Counted from the stretch's first letter, positions 7,533 through 16,891 are shown. The stretch is DNA of 34,138 nucleotides from Solidesulfovibrio aerotolerans (GCF_009856865.1 NZ_WVUD01000042.1:1-34138), one strand, 5' to 3'. A program made the numbers and translations. Notes: a model not told the origin generated them from the letters alone.

Positions 7533-8507
7533 ATGCCGACCCGTTGCGTTGCCATCACCACTGCGGCCTTGCTCGTCGTGTTCCTCCAGATTCTGCCGGC
7601 TGCCGGCGAACAGGAAACCCCGGATCAAAAAAAGGCCTATCTGCAAAAAATGGCTGTGGAGTCGAGCAATCCGGTCGGCGAACTGTGGTTGATCACCAAC
7701 CAGTTCGAGCTCAATCTGGAACAGTCGCCCCATGGCCAAAGCGCCACGTCGTCAGGCACAAAGCGCAAGACCCGCACCACCTCGGACAAAAACGCCCAAC
7801 TGTCCGCGCTGCACCCCCAAAGCCAGGCCCTGCGACAAAATTTTCAGGAAGAGCGGCCACAATTCAACTATAATTTGCAGCCGGTGCTCAAATTCGACCT
7901 GAACAGCGACTGGCGTTTTTTAACCCGCCCGGTGATTCCACTCTATAACTCGCCCGTGCCGCGCGGTCGCACCGCCGTGGACCACGTCTTCGGGCTGGGC
8001 GATATTGAGCTTAAGGGCGTGCTCAGTCCCAATGCCAGGGGGCCGGGATTCAAATGGGGCGTCGGCCCCTCTGCTGTGCTGCCAACCGCCACGGATACCC
8101 GCCTGGGCAATGGCAAATGGCAACTCGGCGGCGCAATGACCGCTTTGTACACCAACGACAAGCTGGTGGTGGGCATGTTTCCCGAACACTGGTGGTCCGT
8201 GGCTGGTGATCCGAAACGAGCAGCCGTGAGCCTCACCAAGATCCAATACTTCTTCTGGTATTCGGTGGTGCCTACCTGGCAGGTGGGTCTGGCCCCCACC
8301 GCGACCATTGATTGGCTCCAGCCAAAGGCCGAGGATGCCCTGACCCTGCCCATTGGTCTGGGCCTGTCCAAGACAGTCCTTATCGGCAAGATACCGGTCA
8401 AATTCAGCGTCGAGGCGGATTACGCCGTCATACGCCCCCGCAATATTCCAGGCGATGCCTGGACGATCAAGTTTTCCATCATCCCGATCATTCCCGCCTT
8501 GTTCTAA
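7533..8507 (+). CDS. Outer-membrane beta-barrel-like protein (MetA-pathway/transporter family)
   Basis: The 324-residue product begins with a signal peptide (ITTAALLVVFLQILPAAG) and ends in the aromatic residue Phe, a typical outer-membrane insertion signal. An early helical stretch (AYLQKMAVESSNPVGELW) followed by LQPVLKFDLNSDWRFLTRPVIPL and FGLGDIELKGVLSP matches a family of putative outer-membrane proteins often labelled 'transporter' or, misleadingly, 'neuromedin U'. Alternating short beta strands fill the rest. The substrate is unknown. AAAGGA precedes the ATG. Its partner downstream is a Tat-exported phosphoesterase, but a functional link is only positional. Confidence 0.7.
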   Translation: MPTRCVAITTAALLVVFLQILPAAGEQETPDQKKAYLQKMAVESSNPVGELWLITNQFELNLEQSPHGQSATSSGTKRKTRTTSDKNAQLSALHPQSQALRQNFQEERPQFNYNLQPVLKFDLNSDWRFLTRPVIPLYNSPVPRGRTAVDHVFGLGDIELKGVLSPNARGPGFKWGVGPSAVLPTATDTRLGNGKWQLGGAMTALYTNDKLVVGMFPEHWWSVAGDPKRAAVSLTKIQYFFWYSVVPTWQVGLAPTATIDWLQPKAEDALTLPIGLGLSKTVLIGKIPVKFSVEADYAVIRPRNIPGDAWTIKFSIIPIIPALF

Positions 8508-8686
8508 ATAACGCGGGGCCTTTGACGAAACATATCCCGGCGACCGTTCCCGGAACAATTCCCCACGCCTGTCCGTCTTGAAGGGCTTGCCTTGGCTGGC
8601 CCAGGCCGCGTAGATTGCAGGGAATGACGCGGTGCCGCCCAGCACCTCTTGCGTCCCCAACGGTCCTGCCGCAGTGGAGAAATACC

Positions 8687-10414
8687 ATGGCCCTGTCCCG
8701 ACGTGCTTTTCTCAAGACCGGGTTGGCCGGCGTGACTCTGCTGGCCTGCGGCACTTACACGTTGCCCAGCCCCCAACCGGCGGCAGCGGCGGTGATCCCC
8801 TGGACCACGCTGGAAAAAACCGTGGTTGCCATTCCCGTGCCCGCCACCTCACCGATGCTGTCCCCTACCGCCATCGACCAATTCGCCCAATACGGCTACG
8901 GCCGCTGGCAGTATGCCCCGGGGCTGGCCTGCCCCAAACGCTTGGATCTCATGCCGGCGGACTACACCGGCAAGAACGCGACCCAGGCGGCGCGGCTCCT
9001 GCGTTTTTTTACCATCAGCGACATCCATATAACGGACAAGGAATCGCCGGCCCAGTTGATCTACCTTGGCCTGCTGGAGCACATTTCCTCGGCCTACTCC
9101 CCGGTCATGTTCTACACCACCCAGGTGCTCAACGCCGCCGTACAGACGATAAACGCCCTCCATGCCAAAGACCCCATTGATTTTGGCATCTCGCTCGGCG
9201 ATGTCTGCAACAGCACCCAATACAACGAACTGCGCTGGTACCTCGATATCCTGGACGGCAAAGCCATCACCCCCAGTTCCGGTGCCCATGCCGGGGCCGA
9301 AACCATCGACTACCAAAAACCCTTCCAGGCCGCCGGACTGAACCCGGCCATCCCCTGGTATCAGGCCCTTGGCAACCACGACCATTTCTGGCTGGGTTCT
9401 GCTCCACTTACCGACCATCTGCGCCAGACCTGCGTGGGTGATACGGTGTTAAATCTGGGCAACGTCCTGATCCACGGCATGGACAGCCGCGGATTTTATA
9501 TGGGGACCATCGACGGCAACACGGCTAATGGAGCCGTGATCGCTTCCGGGTCGGTGGCCGACTTCGCCACCCCGCCAACGGTTGCCCCGGACCCCGGCCG
9601 CCGACCGCTTTCCCGCCAGGAGTGGATGGGCAAATTTTTCAACACCGCCTCCCAACCAGCCGGGCATGGCTTTAGCCAGGACAATATCCGCGCCGATTTC
9701 GCCTGCTACAGCTTCGAACCCAAATCGGAATTGCCGCTTCGGGTTCTCGTGCTTGATGACACCCAAAGCGATGCGGACTTTTCCGGCAACGCCTTTCTCT
9801 GGCACGGCAGCGTGGACCAAAAGCGCTGGGACTGGCTGGTTGGCGAACTGGACAAGGGGCAGGCCGAAGGCAAACTCATGATCATCGCCGCCCATGTGCC
9901 TATTGGCGTGGAAAAGCCGGGGGCGTTTATGAGCTGGTGGGACAAGGCGCATGTCACCGAGGCAGCCCTCTTTGACAAGCTGCACACCTATCCCAACCTC
10001 CTTTTGTGGATCGCCGGGCACCGCCATTACAACACCGTCACCGCCTTTCCCTCCCCCGATCCGACGCGGCCGGAACTGGGCTTCTGGCAGGTCGAAACGT
10101 CCTCGTTGCGCGATTTCCCCCAGCAGTTTCGCACATTTGATATCCTGCGCAACAGCGACGACACCATTTCCATCGTCACCATCAATGCCGGGCCGCAGCC
10201 CGAGGACGGCTCACTGGCCGCCCTTTCGCGCTCCCATGCCGTGGCTGCCCAGCAACTCATCAGCAATCCGGCCATCTCGTCCAATCCCATGCTCTATCTG
10301 CCCACGGGTTCGTATAATGGAGAACTGGTCGTGGCGCTCAGTCCTGCCATGCAGGCCAAGCTGCGGCAATACGGCACGCCGCTGCCGGCAACACCGGCCA
10401 CGGCCGCCTTGTAA
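8687..10414 (+). CDS. Tat-exported metallophosphoesterase (RPA4764-like)
   Basis: 575 residues. The N-terminus SRRAFLKTG followed by a hydrophobic stretch and an Ala-rich cleavage region is a twin-arginine signal, so the enzyme is exported folded with its metals. The calcineurin-like metallophosphoesterase motifs are in order: SDIH (Asp112, His114), GDVCN (Asp172), GNHDH (229-233) and GHRHYN (His445, His447), which together bind two metal ions. The long sequence with a conserved insert (YSPVMFYTTQVLNAAV) resembles a family I recall as the RPA4764 type, whose substrate is not known to me. ATG 8687 was chosen because the twin-arginine motif follows directly and a GGAG lies eight bases before. 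dhaK starts 65 bases downstream, so transcription may continue into it. Confidence 0.85.
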   Translation: MALSRRAFLKTGLAGVTLLACGTYTLPSPQPAAAAVIPWTTLEKTVVAIPVPATSPMLSPTAIDQFAQYGYGRWQYAPGLACPKRLDLMPADYTGKNATQAARLLRFFTISDIHITDKESPAQLIYLGLLEHISSAYSPVMFYTTQVLNAAVQTINALHAKDPIDFGISLGDVCNSTQYNELRWYLDILDGKAITPSSGAHAGAETIDYQKPFQAAGLNPAIPWYQALGNHDHFWLGSAPLTDHLRQTCVGDTVLNLGNVLIHGMDSRGFYMGTIDGNTANGAVIASGSVADFATPPTVAPDPGRRPLSRQEWMGKFFNTASQPAGHGFSQDNIRADFACYSFEPKSELPLRVLVLDDTQSDADFSGNAFLWHGSVDQKRWDWLVGELDKGQAEGKLMIIAAHVPIGVEKPGAFMSWWDKAHVTEAALFDKLHTYPNLLLWIAGHRHYNTVTAFPSPDPTRPELGFWQVETSSLRDFPQQFRTFDILRNSDDTISIVTINAGPQPEDGSLAALSRSHAVAAQQLISNPAISSNPMLYLPTGSYNGELVVALSPAMQAKLRQYGTPLPATPATAAL

Positions 10415-10479
10415 GGATTTTTGTTTGGTACGGGTGAAACCGAATGGTCGGGAAAAACAGGAACACAGGAGCCTGGACT

Positions 10480-11538
10480 ATGAAAAAACTGATCAATGAC
10501 GTGGCAAACGTGGTCAAGGAGCAGCTTGAGGGCATGGCTCTGGCCCATCCCGAGTTGACGGTCAGGTATAAGCCGACTTTCCTGTGCCGGGCCGACGCGC
10601 CAATCAAGGGCAAGGTGGCCCTTGTTTCCGGCGGCGGCTCAGGCCATGAACCCATGCACGGCGGTTTTGTCGGCCAGGGGATGCTCGACGGTGCCTGTCC
10701 CGGCGAAGTGTTCACCTCGCCCACCCCGGACCAGATGGTTGCCTGCGCCAAAGCCGTTGACGGCGGAGCCGGCGTGTTGTTTTTGGTCAAAAACTACACC
10801 GGCGACGTCATGAATTTCGAGATGGCCGCCGAACTGGTGGCGGCTGACGGCATCAAAGTCCAAAATATCCTCATCGACGACGACGTGGCCGTCAAGGACA
10901 GCCTGTGGACCGCCGGCCGGCGCGGCGTCGGCACCACCGTCCTGGCCGAAAAGATCGTCGGCGCCGCTGCCGAGGCCGGCTACGATCTGGACCGCTGCGC
11001 CGATCTGTGCCGCAAAGTCAACCAGTACGGCCGCTCGTTCGGCGTGGCCCTGACCTCCTGCACCGTGCCCGCCGCCGGCAAGCCGACGTTTGACCTGGGC
11101 GAAACCGAGGTTGAAATGGGCATCGGCATCCACGGCGAACCCGGCACCCACCGCTCGCCCATTGCCCCCGTCGATGTCCTGGCCCGGTACGCCGCCGAGC
11201 AGATTATCGATGATCCCGCCTATACCCGCACGGTGCGCGAATGGGACGGTGCCGGCTGGGCAGACAAAGTCCTCACGGACGAACCCTTTGCCCGCGGCGA
11301 TCAGGTCATCGCCTTTGTCAACAGCATGGGCGGCACGCCTGTGGCCGAACTCTACGCCGTCTACCGGACCCTGGCTGCGGTCTGTGAGGAGAAGGGGCTG
11401 ACCATCGTGCGCAACCTGATCGGCCCCTACATCACCTCGCTGGACATGCAGGGCTTTTCCATCACGCTGTTAAAAGTTGATCCCGAAATCCTCAAATTCT
11501 GGGATGCCCCGGTCAAAACCCCGGGCCTTGTGCGCTAG
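10480..11538 (+). CDS. dhaK: Dihydroxyacetone kinase, substrate-binding subunit DhaK
   Basis: DhaK binds dihydroxyacetone covalently and, with DhaL-ADP, phosphorylates it to dihydroxyacetone phosphate. The 352-residue product aligns residue for residue with the Escherichia coli protein at the active site: His218 in GIGIHGEPG forms the hemiaminal with the substrate, and His56 (GGGSGHEP) and Asp109 (NYTGDVMNF) are the acid-base pair. The start at ATG 10480 gives exactly this numbering and is preceded by AGGAG. dhaL follows after 25 bases. The PTS-type subunits, not the single-chain ATP-dependent kinase, are present, so the phosphate comes from phosphoenolpyruvate through the fused protein encoded on the opposite strand. 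Confidence 0.97.
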   Translation: MKKLINDVANVVKEQLEGMALAHPELTVRYKPTFLCRADAPIKGKVALVSGGGSGHEPMHGGFVGQGMLDGACPGEVFTSPTPDQMVACAKAVDGGAGVLFLVKNYTGDVMNFEMAAELVAADGIKVQNILIDDDVAVKDSLWTAGRRGVGTTVLAEKIVGAAAEAGYDLDRCADLCRKVNQYGRSFGVALTSCTVPAAGKPTFDLGETEVEMGIGIHGEPGTHRSPIAPVDVLARYAAEQIIDDPAYTRTVREWDGAGWADKVLTDEPFARGDQVIAFVNSMGGTPVAELYAVYRTLAAVCEEKGLTIVRNLIGPYITSLDMQGFSITLLKVDPEILKFWDAPVKTPGLVR

Positions 11539-11563
11539 CGCCGGGCGGCTTGCAAGAAAAGAG

Positions 11564-12193
11564 ATGCCCATGCACAAATCCCAGATACTCGACTGGCTGC
11601 GCCGGCTGGATCAGGTGTACACGGAAAAAAAGGACTATCTCACCGACCTTGACGCCGCCATCGGCGACGCCGACCACGGCATCAATATGACGCGCGGTTT
11701 TGCCAAGGTCATGGAGAAGCTGCCAGAGGTGGCCGACAAGGACATCGCAACCATCCTAAAAACCGTGGGCATGACGCTGATGTCCAGCGTCGGCGGGGCC
11801 AGCGGCCCCCTGTACGGCACCTTCTGGCTCAAGGGCGGTCTGGCCGTTGACGGCAAAGAGGCACTTTCGGCCGAGGATTTCCTGCGTATGATCGAGGCGG
11901 GCGTGGACGGCATCCGCCAGCGCGGGCGGCCCGAACCGGGCGATAAAACCATGTACGACCTGTGGGCACCGGTTGTGGCCGCGCTCAAAACGCGCGCGGG
12001 CAACGGCGACGACGTGGCCGCCCTGGTGGCAGCCATCCTGCCCGTCGCGGCAAAAGCCCTGGCCGACACCATCCCCTTGCAGGCCAGAAAAGGCCGCGCC
12101 AGCTACCTCGGCGAACGGTCCATCGGCCATCAAGACCCCGGCGCGACTTCTTCCTATTATATGCTCGAAACCCTCAACGAAGCACTGGCGTAA
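11564..12193 (+). CDS. dhaL: Dihydroxyacetone kinase, ADP-binding subunit DhaL
   Basis: DhaL holds a permanently bound ADP that is rephosphorylated by DhaM and passes the phosphate to substrate on DhaK. The 209-residue product shows the Mg-ADP site AAIGDADHGINM, with Asp30, Asp35 and Asp37 as in the E. coli enzyme, then SSVGGASGPLYG, GDKTMYD and KGRASYLGERSIGHQDPGA. Two in-frame ATG codons, 11564 and 11570, are possible; I took the first because it restores the E. coli residue numbers, though the ribosome site (AAGAAAAG) is weak for both. It is co-transcribed with dhaK and followed by a hairpin repeat at 12227. Confidence 0.96.
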   Translation: MPMHKSQILDWLRRLDQVYTEKKDYLTDLDAAIGDADHGINMTRGFAKVMEKLPEVADKDIATILKTVGMTLMSSVGGASGPLYGTFWLKGGLAVDGKEALSAEDFLRMIEAGVDGIRQRGRPEPGDKTMYDLWAPVVAALKTRAGNGDDVAALVAAILPVAAKALADTIPLQARKGRASYLGERSIGHQDPGATSSYYMLETLNEALA

Positions 12194-12226
12194 CAAAAGA
12201 GTAGAAAAGAAAAGAGCAGAGAAGAT

Positions 12227-12288
12227 GCCTCCGGCGGCCGGGGGCCTGAGGCCCCCGGACCCCCCACCGGAAAAAGTTTTTCAAGGGG
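12227..12288 (+). repeat. Intergenic hairpin repeat, copy A
   Basis: GCCTCCGGCGGCC at 12227-12239 is followed by the stem GGGGGCC-tga-GGCCCCC (12240-12256), GGACCCCCC, an A/T-rich loop (aaaaagttttt) and CAAGGGG ending at 12288, which can pair with the CCCC run. It sits between the convergent dhaL and dhaM-type genes and may end transcription from one or both. Confidence 0.8.
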
Positions 12289-12321
12289 TTCTGGCCGTTG
12301 GCTGGCTCTTCTGGGCGCCGC

Positions 12322-14838
12322 TTAAGCCGGCCGGGGACCGCGCAGCAACTCCCGCACAGCCTCGGGCGAGCCGGCGTTTAAGGCCGCACGCGCCAGAGCG
12401 CGACACTGCGCCATATCGACGGACCGGATGGCCTCCTTGACGGCCGCGATGGCCGGACCACCCATGCTCAGTTCGGTCAGCCCCAGGCCGAGCAGCAGCG
12501 GCGCGGCCCGGCTGTCGCCGGCCAGTTCTCCGCACAGGCAGACCGGTATCCCGGCAGCCCTGGCCGCGTCGCAGGTCATGGCAATAAGGCGCAACACCGC
12601 CGGATTGAGGCTGTCGCAGCGCCCGGCCACCGCTGCATTGCCCCGGTCGCAGGCCATGACGTACTGGGTCAGGTCATTGGTCCCGATGCTGAAAAAATCG
12701 CACAGCCCGGCCAGCCGGTCGGCAACGACCGCCGCAGACGGCACTTCGATCATGATGCCGGTCATCATCCTGTCCGCAATGGCAAACCCCTCGCCCACAA
12801 GATCCTCGCGGACCCGGGCCGCAAAGGCCAAAACCTCGGCCAGTTCCCCGGCATCGGACACCATGGGATACATGATGCGGATATCGGCCACACTGGCGGC
12901 CCGCCACACGGCGCGCAACTGGGTGCGAAACAAGGCCGGCCGGGCCATGCAAAACCGCACGCCCCGCTCGCCGAGAAAGGGATTGGCTTCAGGCGGCGCG
13001 TCCAGGTAGCGTATCGGCTTATCACCACCGACATCCAGGGTGCGGATGATGACGGGCCTCCCCTGCATGGCTGTTGCCGCAGCGACATAGGCGGCCATCT
13101 GCTCTTCCTCGTCCGGGGCCTGATCCCGGTCCAGAAACAGAAACTCGGTGCGAAAAAGCCCCACGCCCTCGGCCCCGTATTCCAGCACGCGCAGCGCTTC
13201 GGCAGGGGTGCCTATGTTGCCCATGACCGCAACGGTTAGGCCGTCGCGCGTCGTGGCCGGAGCGCTACCCTTGGCTTTGGCGGCCTCGCGACCGGTCAGC
13301 CAGGCCGCGCGCTTGGCGGCAATGGCCGTGACAACCTCCGGCCCCGGCGTCGTCCAGACCGTGCCGGTAAAGCCGTCCAGGGCCAGCGTCTGTCCGTCCG
13401 ACACCTGGCGCAGACAGTCCCCGACGCCGATGACGGCCGGAATGCCCAGGGAGCGGGCCAGAATCGCCGCATGGGAGGTGGCCCCGCCCGTCTCGACAAT
13501 CAGGCCCAGCACCAGCGCGGGATCAAGCCCGGCCACATCGGAAGGCGAAAGATCGTGGGCCACGAGGAGGGCCTGACGCGTCAGCCGCAGGGCCTGCCCG
13601 CCATTTCCGGTCAGCAGGTGCAGCACCCGGCCGCCGCAATCCAGGACATCGGCCGCCCTGGCCCGCATGGCACCGTCTTCCAGGGCGCGGTAGTTGGCCG
13701 CCATCTGCTCCATGACCTGCAACCAGGCAAAGGCGGCGTCGCTTTTTTCCGCGACAATGCGCGCCACGGTCTGCTCCCGCATGTCCTTGTCGCCAAGAAT
13801 AAGCCCCTGCACCTCAAAAATCGCGGCATTGGCCGGGCCGGATGTTCGTTCCGTCTCGCGGCGCAGGGCATTGGTCGCGGCCAGCGCCCCGGCAATGGCC
13901 TGATCCAGCTTTGCCACTTCGGCGGCCGGATCGGCTGTTTCCCGGCGCGTAACGACCGGCAGCGCCGCCAGATGCACCAGGGCCGGACCGACCGCATAGC
14001 CGGCCGAGGCCGGCGCACCGGCAACCACCCCGTCCCCAACCACCGGGCAGGGCGTCGGTTCGGTGCCCAGGATGGCCACATCCTCGTCGCGGTCCCCGAA
14101 ATTGTCCTTGTGCAAGGCCACCAAGGCGTCGGCGGCCTCCCGGGCGTCCGGCCCGGAAACCGTCAGCGTGACAGTGTCGCCGTATTTGACGCCAAGCAGC
14201 GCGATCTGGTTGATGCTTTTGGCGGAAGCGGATTTGTCGCCTTTGTGAAGCGCCACCGAGGCCTTGAATTTTCCGGCCGTAAAGACCAACCGGGCGGCCG
14301 GACGGGCATGCAGCCCCAGTTTGTTGGCGATGCGCAGATCAAGACGCAGGGTTTCGTCCTCGGACGCGACCTGCGGTGCCGCAGGCGGCACCGGGGAATC
14401 GCCGGCCGGACTTTGGCCGGTGACGGGCGCGAGCTGGCGCAGCTTCACCGCCAGGGCGGCCACGGCCTCGTCGCCGGCCGCCTGCAGGGACGCGCCCACG
14501 CTCGCCTGCACCGCCGCCGCCACCGTTCCTTCCACCAGCGGCGCGCCACAAAGCCTGACGCGGGCCGCAACCGCCTCCGGCAGGAACTCCAGGGCCGTTT
14601 CGGCGCTCATGAGCGCACTGCCCAAATCCATGACCACCAGCACGCCGTCAGCCGCCTGGGCGGCCACGGACTCGATGGCCGCCAGTACCTGCATGGGATC
14701 GGTGCCGATGGGATTGTCCGGGTCATCAATGCCGCCGACGGCCGCCATGGGCACAAGGCCCCGTGTCATCTGGCCAGCCAGTTCGAGCACGCCTTCGGCC
14801 AGCTTTTTGCTGTGGGAGACGATTACTATTCCGATCAT
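12322..14838 (-). CDS. dhaM: DhaM-HPr-Enzyme I fusion: PTS phosphotransferase for dihydroxyacetone kinase
   Basis: 838 residues with three PTS modules in one chain. Residues 1-135 or so are the EIIA-Man-like DhaM domain (IVIVSHSKKLAEG, His9). Residues 165-255 are HPr (NKLGLHARPAARL, His177; SAKSINQIALL carries the Ser46-type site at Ser208). Residues 270-838 are a full-length Enzyme I with active His456 (GGATSHAAILARSLGIPAV), then GLFRTEFLF, the PEP-site segments and CLCGELAGD. The chain can take phosphate from PEP and pass it through EI, HPr and DhaM to DhaL-ADP. ATG 14838 is preceded by GGAG; a sigma-70-like promoter lies at 14912-14940. It is convergent with dhaKL. Longer than E. coli DhaM because its EI part is complete rather than truncated. 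Confidence 0.96.
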   Translation of the reverse strand: MIGIVIVSHSKKLAEGVLELAGQMTRGLVPMAAVGGIDDPDNPIGTDPMQVLAAIESVAAQAADGVLVVMDLGSALMSAETALEFLPEAVAARVRLCGAPLVEGTVAAAVQASVGASLQAAGDEAVAALAVKLRQLAPVTGQSPAGDSPVPPAAPQVASEDETLRLDLRIANKLGLHARPAARLVFTAGKFKASVALHKGDKSASAKSINQIALLGVKYGDTVTLTVSGPDAREAADALVALHKDNFGDRDEDVAILGTEPTPCPVVGDGVVAGAPASAGYAVGPALVHLAALPVVTRRETADPAAEVAKLDQAIAGALAATNALRRETERTSGPANAAIFEVQGLILGDKDMREQTVARIVAEKSDAAFAWLQVMEQMAANYRALEDGAMRARAADVLDCGGRVLHLLTGNGGQALRLTRQALLVAHDLSPSDVAGLDPALVLGLIVETGGATSHAAILARSLGIPAVIGVGDCLRQVSDGQTLALDGFTGTVWTTPGPEVVTAIAAKRAAWLTGREAAKAKGSAPATTRDGLTVAVMGNIGTPAEALRVLEYGAEGVGLFRTEFLFLDRDQAPDEEEQMAAYVAAATAMQGRPVIIRTLDVGGDKPIRYLDAPPEANPFLGERGVRFCMARPALFRTQLRAVWRAASVADIRIMYPMVSDAGELAEVLAFAARVREDLVGEGFAIADRMMTGIMIEVPSAAVVADRLAGLCDFFSIGTNDLTQYVMACDRGNAAVAGRCDSLNPAVLRLIAMTCDAARAAGIPVCLCGELAGDSRAAPLLLGLGLTELSMGGPAIAAVKEAIRSVDMAQCRALARAALNAGSPEAVRELLRGPRPA

Positions 14839-14911
14839 CGCATGACTCCGAACATCCGGTCCCGGTACAGGTGCGCGGGGCAAAGCCTCGGTGGCCCCTT
14901 AAATCCATTTT

Positions 14912-14940
14912 TCTATAACAAAATCGCATTTTAAGAGCAA
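14912..14940 (-). promoter_or_regulatory. Sigma-70-like promoter of the dhaM fusion gene, with internal dyad
   Basis: On the minus strand TTGCTC (14935-14940) and TATAGA (14912-14917) are 17 bases apart in an AT-rich patch of otherwise GC-rich DNA, about 75 bases before the start codon. Inside the spacer AAAAT-cgc-ATTTT (14920-14932) forms a small inverted repeat that could be an operator. Confidence 0.6.
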
Positions 14941-14993
14941 CAACCGGCCCCCTCACCATTTCTTTCGTACCGGCCGCCGGCCGGGAAAAGCAT

Positions 14994-16280
14994 TCAGGCC
15001 CGGACCACGGGCAGTTCCTGCCAGCAGGTGCTGTAGCGGGGCGAGCGCGCTGCCTGCTTCATTTTCCAGGGCTGCCCGATGCCGCCGGCGGCCAGACGCA
15101 GGGCGTCACGGCCCCAGCGGGCGTTGGTTTTGTCCAGCACGGCCATAAGGCGCGCCGCCTTGGGGTCCGCGTCCGGGGCGGGGGCAAGGAGCGAGCCCTG
15201 GCGGCAGCCGGCCGGTTCCAGGCCCGAGAGCATGACGCCGGTCTTTTTGTAGCGGTACCCCGGGCGGAAAAGACGCTCCAGCACCGCCAGGGCGGAAGCG
15301 AGGATCTGGCCCGTATGGCTGGTGGCCGCCGGTAAGGCGGCAAAGGCGGAATTGGCGTATTGCGGCTCGCCCGCAATAAAGGTGTTGGTCTGCACCCACA
15401 CGGTCACCCCGCTGGCCACCATGCCCCTGCGCCGCAGCCGCTCCGTGGCCCGGGTCACATAGACGGCCAGGGCCTCGCGCAGATCTGCAACGGCCAGCAC
15501 CGGCTGCCCGAAAGACCGGGAGGCCACCACGGACTTTGGAGCCGCAACCGCGGTCTCCAGCTCGATGCAGGGGACGCCCCGCAGTTCGAGCAGTGTGTGC
15601 AGCCCCCCGACGGTCATGCGCTTTTGCACGAACGCGCGCGGCAAATCCCGAAACTGCCGGGCGTTTTCAACCCCGTGACGGGCCAGCATGGCGGCGTAGC
15701 GCCGGCCGATGCCCCAGACATCCGCAACACCCACGCTTTCCAGGAGCGCATCCGGTTGGGGGCTGGCCGCGAAATCAAGCACCCCCCCGTGGGCCGGGTC
15801 CATTTTGGCGAGCTTGTTGGCCACCTTGGCCAGGGTCTTGGTCGGGCCAAGGCCGATGGACACCGGGATGCCGGTCCACTGCCGCACCGTATCGCGGATG
15901 CGCCGGCTGTAGGCCACGACATCCTGGGGCAGACCGGTCAGATCCAGAAACGCCTCGTCAATGGAATAGACCTCCAGGGACGGGGCGAACCGGGCCAGGG
16001 TTTGCATGACCCGGGCCGACAGGTCGCCGTAGAGGGCGTAGTTCGAGGAAAAAACCGCCACCCTATGGCGGCGGAAAAGTTCGCGGCAGGCAAACGCCGG
16101 TTTGCCCATGGGAATGCCCACGGCTTTGGCCTCGGCCGACCGGGCGATGATACAGCCGTCGTTGTTGGACAAAACGACCACGGGCTGGTCGGCCAGGGCT
16201 GGCACGAAGACCCGCTCGCACGAGGCGTAAAAGGAATTGCAGTCCACCAGGGCCAGGACGCGGCGCGGGGGCATAGTCAT
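14994..16280 (-). CDS. umuC: DNA polymerase V catalytic subunit UmuC (Y family)
   Basis: Error-prone translesion polymerase that, with processed UmuD and RecA, copies damaged DNA. The 428-residue product has the Y-family palm signatures LVDCNSFYASCERVF (metal ligand Asp13), SNNDGCIIARS, and the catalytic YSIDEAFLDL (Asp108, Glu109), followed by the helix-hairpin-helix GIGRRYA region and a little-finger domain with the UmuC-type C-terminus. The start overlaps the umuD stop by four bases (ATGA), so the two are translationally coupled. It probably belongs to the SOS regulon through the umuD promoter. Confidence 0.96.
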   Translation of the reverse strand: MTMPPRRVLALVDCNSFYASCERVFVPALADQPVVVLSNNDGCIIARSAEAKAVGIPMGKPAFACRELFRRHRVAVFSSNYALYGDLSARVMQTLARFAPSLEVYSIDEAFLDLTGLPQDVVAYSRRIRDTVRQWTGIPVSIGLGPTKTLAKVANKLAKMDPAHGGVLDFAASPQPDALLESVGVADVWGIGRRYAAMLARHGVENARQFRDLPRAFVQKRMTVGGLHTLLELRGVPCIELETAVAAPKSVVASRSFGQPVLAVADLREALAVYVTRATERLRRRGMVASGVTVWVQTNTFIAGEPQYANSAFAALPAATSHTGQILASALAVLERLFRPGYRYKKTGVMLSGLEPAGCRQGSLLAPAPDADPKAARLMAVLDKTNARWGRDALRLAAGGIGQPWKMKQAARSPRYSTCWQELPVVRA

Positions 16281-16705
16281 GTCCGGTGGATGACGAAGGT
16301 GACCACGCCCCAGATTTCAAAGGACGCCTCAGGCGACACCTCCAGCGGGGCATAGTCGGGATTCTCCGGCACAAGAAACAACCGGCCGCCCGTGTAGCGC
16401 AGCCGTTTGACCGTCAGTTCGCCGTCAAGGGCGGCGATGACCACGCGCCCGTGGGTGGGTTCCACAGCCCGGTCCACCACCAGGATGTCCCCGGAATGGA
16501 TGCCGGCGTCCCGCATGGAATCGCCGCTGGCGCGCACGTAAAAGGTGGCGGCGGGATGGGCGATGAGCAGTTCGTTTAAATCCAGCGCCTTGTCCAGATA
16601 ATCCTCGGCCGGACTGGGAAAGCCGGCGGAAACCGGGGCCAGATACAGGGGCAAGGGCAACCGGGAACGGGCCGCTACGGGCGTTATGGCAAAGTAGGGA
16701 CGCAT
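16277..16705 (-). CDS. umuD: Polymerase V accessory protein UmuD (S24 self-cleaving peptidase)
   Basis: 142 residues. UmuD cuts itself when bound to RecA filament, removing the N-terminal arm and activating polymerase V. The likely cleavage bond is Ala27-Gly28 (PVSAGFPSP). The catalytic dyad is Ser63 (ASGDSM) and Lys100 (LTVKRL), 37 residues apart as in E. coli Ser60/Lys97. The fold continues through DILVVDRAV and EIWGVVTFVIH. The ribosome site before ATG 16705 is weak. The gene is followed by umuC in the same operon, and an AT-rich promoter/operator lies upstream at 16744-16773. Confidence 0.95.
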   Translation of the reverse strand: MRPYFAITPVAARSRLPLPLYLAPVSAGFPSPAEDYLDKALDLNELLIAHPAATFYVRASGDSMRDAGIHSGDILVVDRAVEPTHGRVVIAALDGELTVKRLRYTGGRLFLVPENPDYAPLEVSPEASFEIWGVVTFVIHRT

Positions 16706-16743
16706 GGCCTGTGCATACGGCCAAGGCCGGCGCTTTGTCCAGA

Positions 16744-16773
16744 ATTATAAACATTGGTTGATTTATATAAACA
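16744..16773 (-). promoter_or_regulatory. umuDC promoter with paired TGTTTATA sites (putative SOS operator)
   Basis: A perfect minus-strand -10 (TATAAT, 16744-16749) lies in an AT-rich island. Two copies of TGTTTATA on the minus strand (16746-16753 and 16766-16773) are exactly 20 bases apart, one overlapping the -10 and the other in the -35 region. The second copy is part of the palindrome TTTATATAAA (16762-16771) flanked by GTTG and CAAC. Position and context suggest a LexA-type operator, but it matches no LexA consensus that I can name. Confidence 0.5.
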
Positions 16774-16891
16774 ACAACCCGAGTTCTTCCCGGACGCGCG
16801 GCAGCACCCGTGCCCACCCGCCTTCCGGTTTTCCAGGGCCGCAGGAGGCTGCGACGGTGGGCGCAGGGCCAGGGCAGCCTGCCGACCGCAC

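Noticed and set aside
7214-7873. Forward open frame across the start of the outer-membrane protein gene
   Set aside because: No ribosome site, and it runs out of phase through a gene with a signal peptide.
13471-14934. Long forward open frame opposite the DhaM fusion
   Set aside because: Antisense shadow; the reverse frame carries three complete PTS domains.
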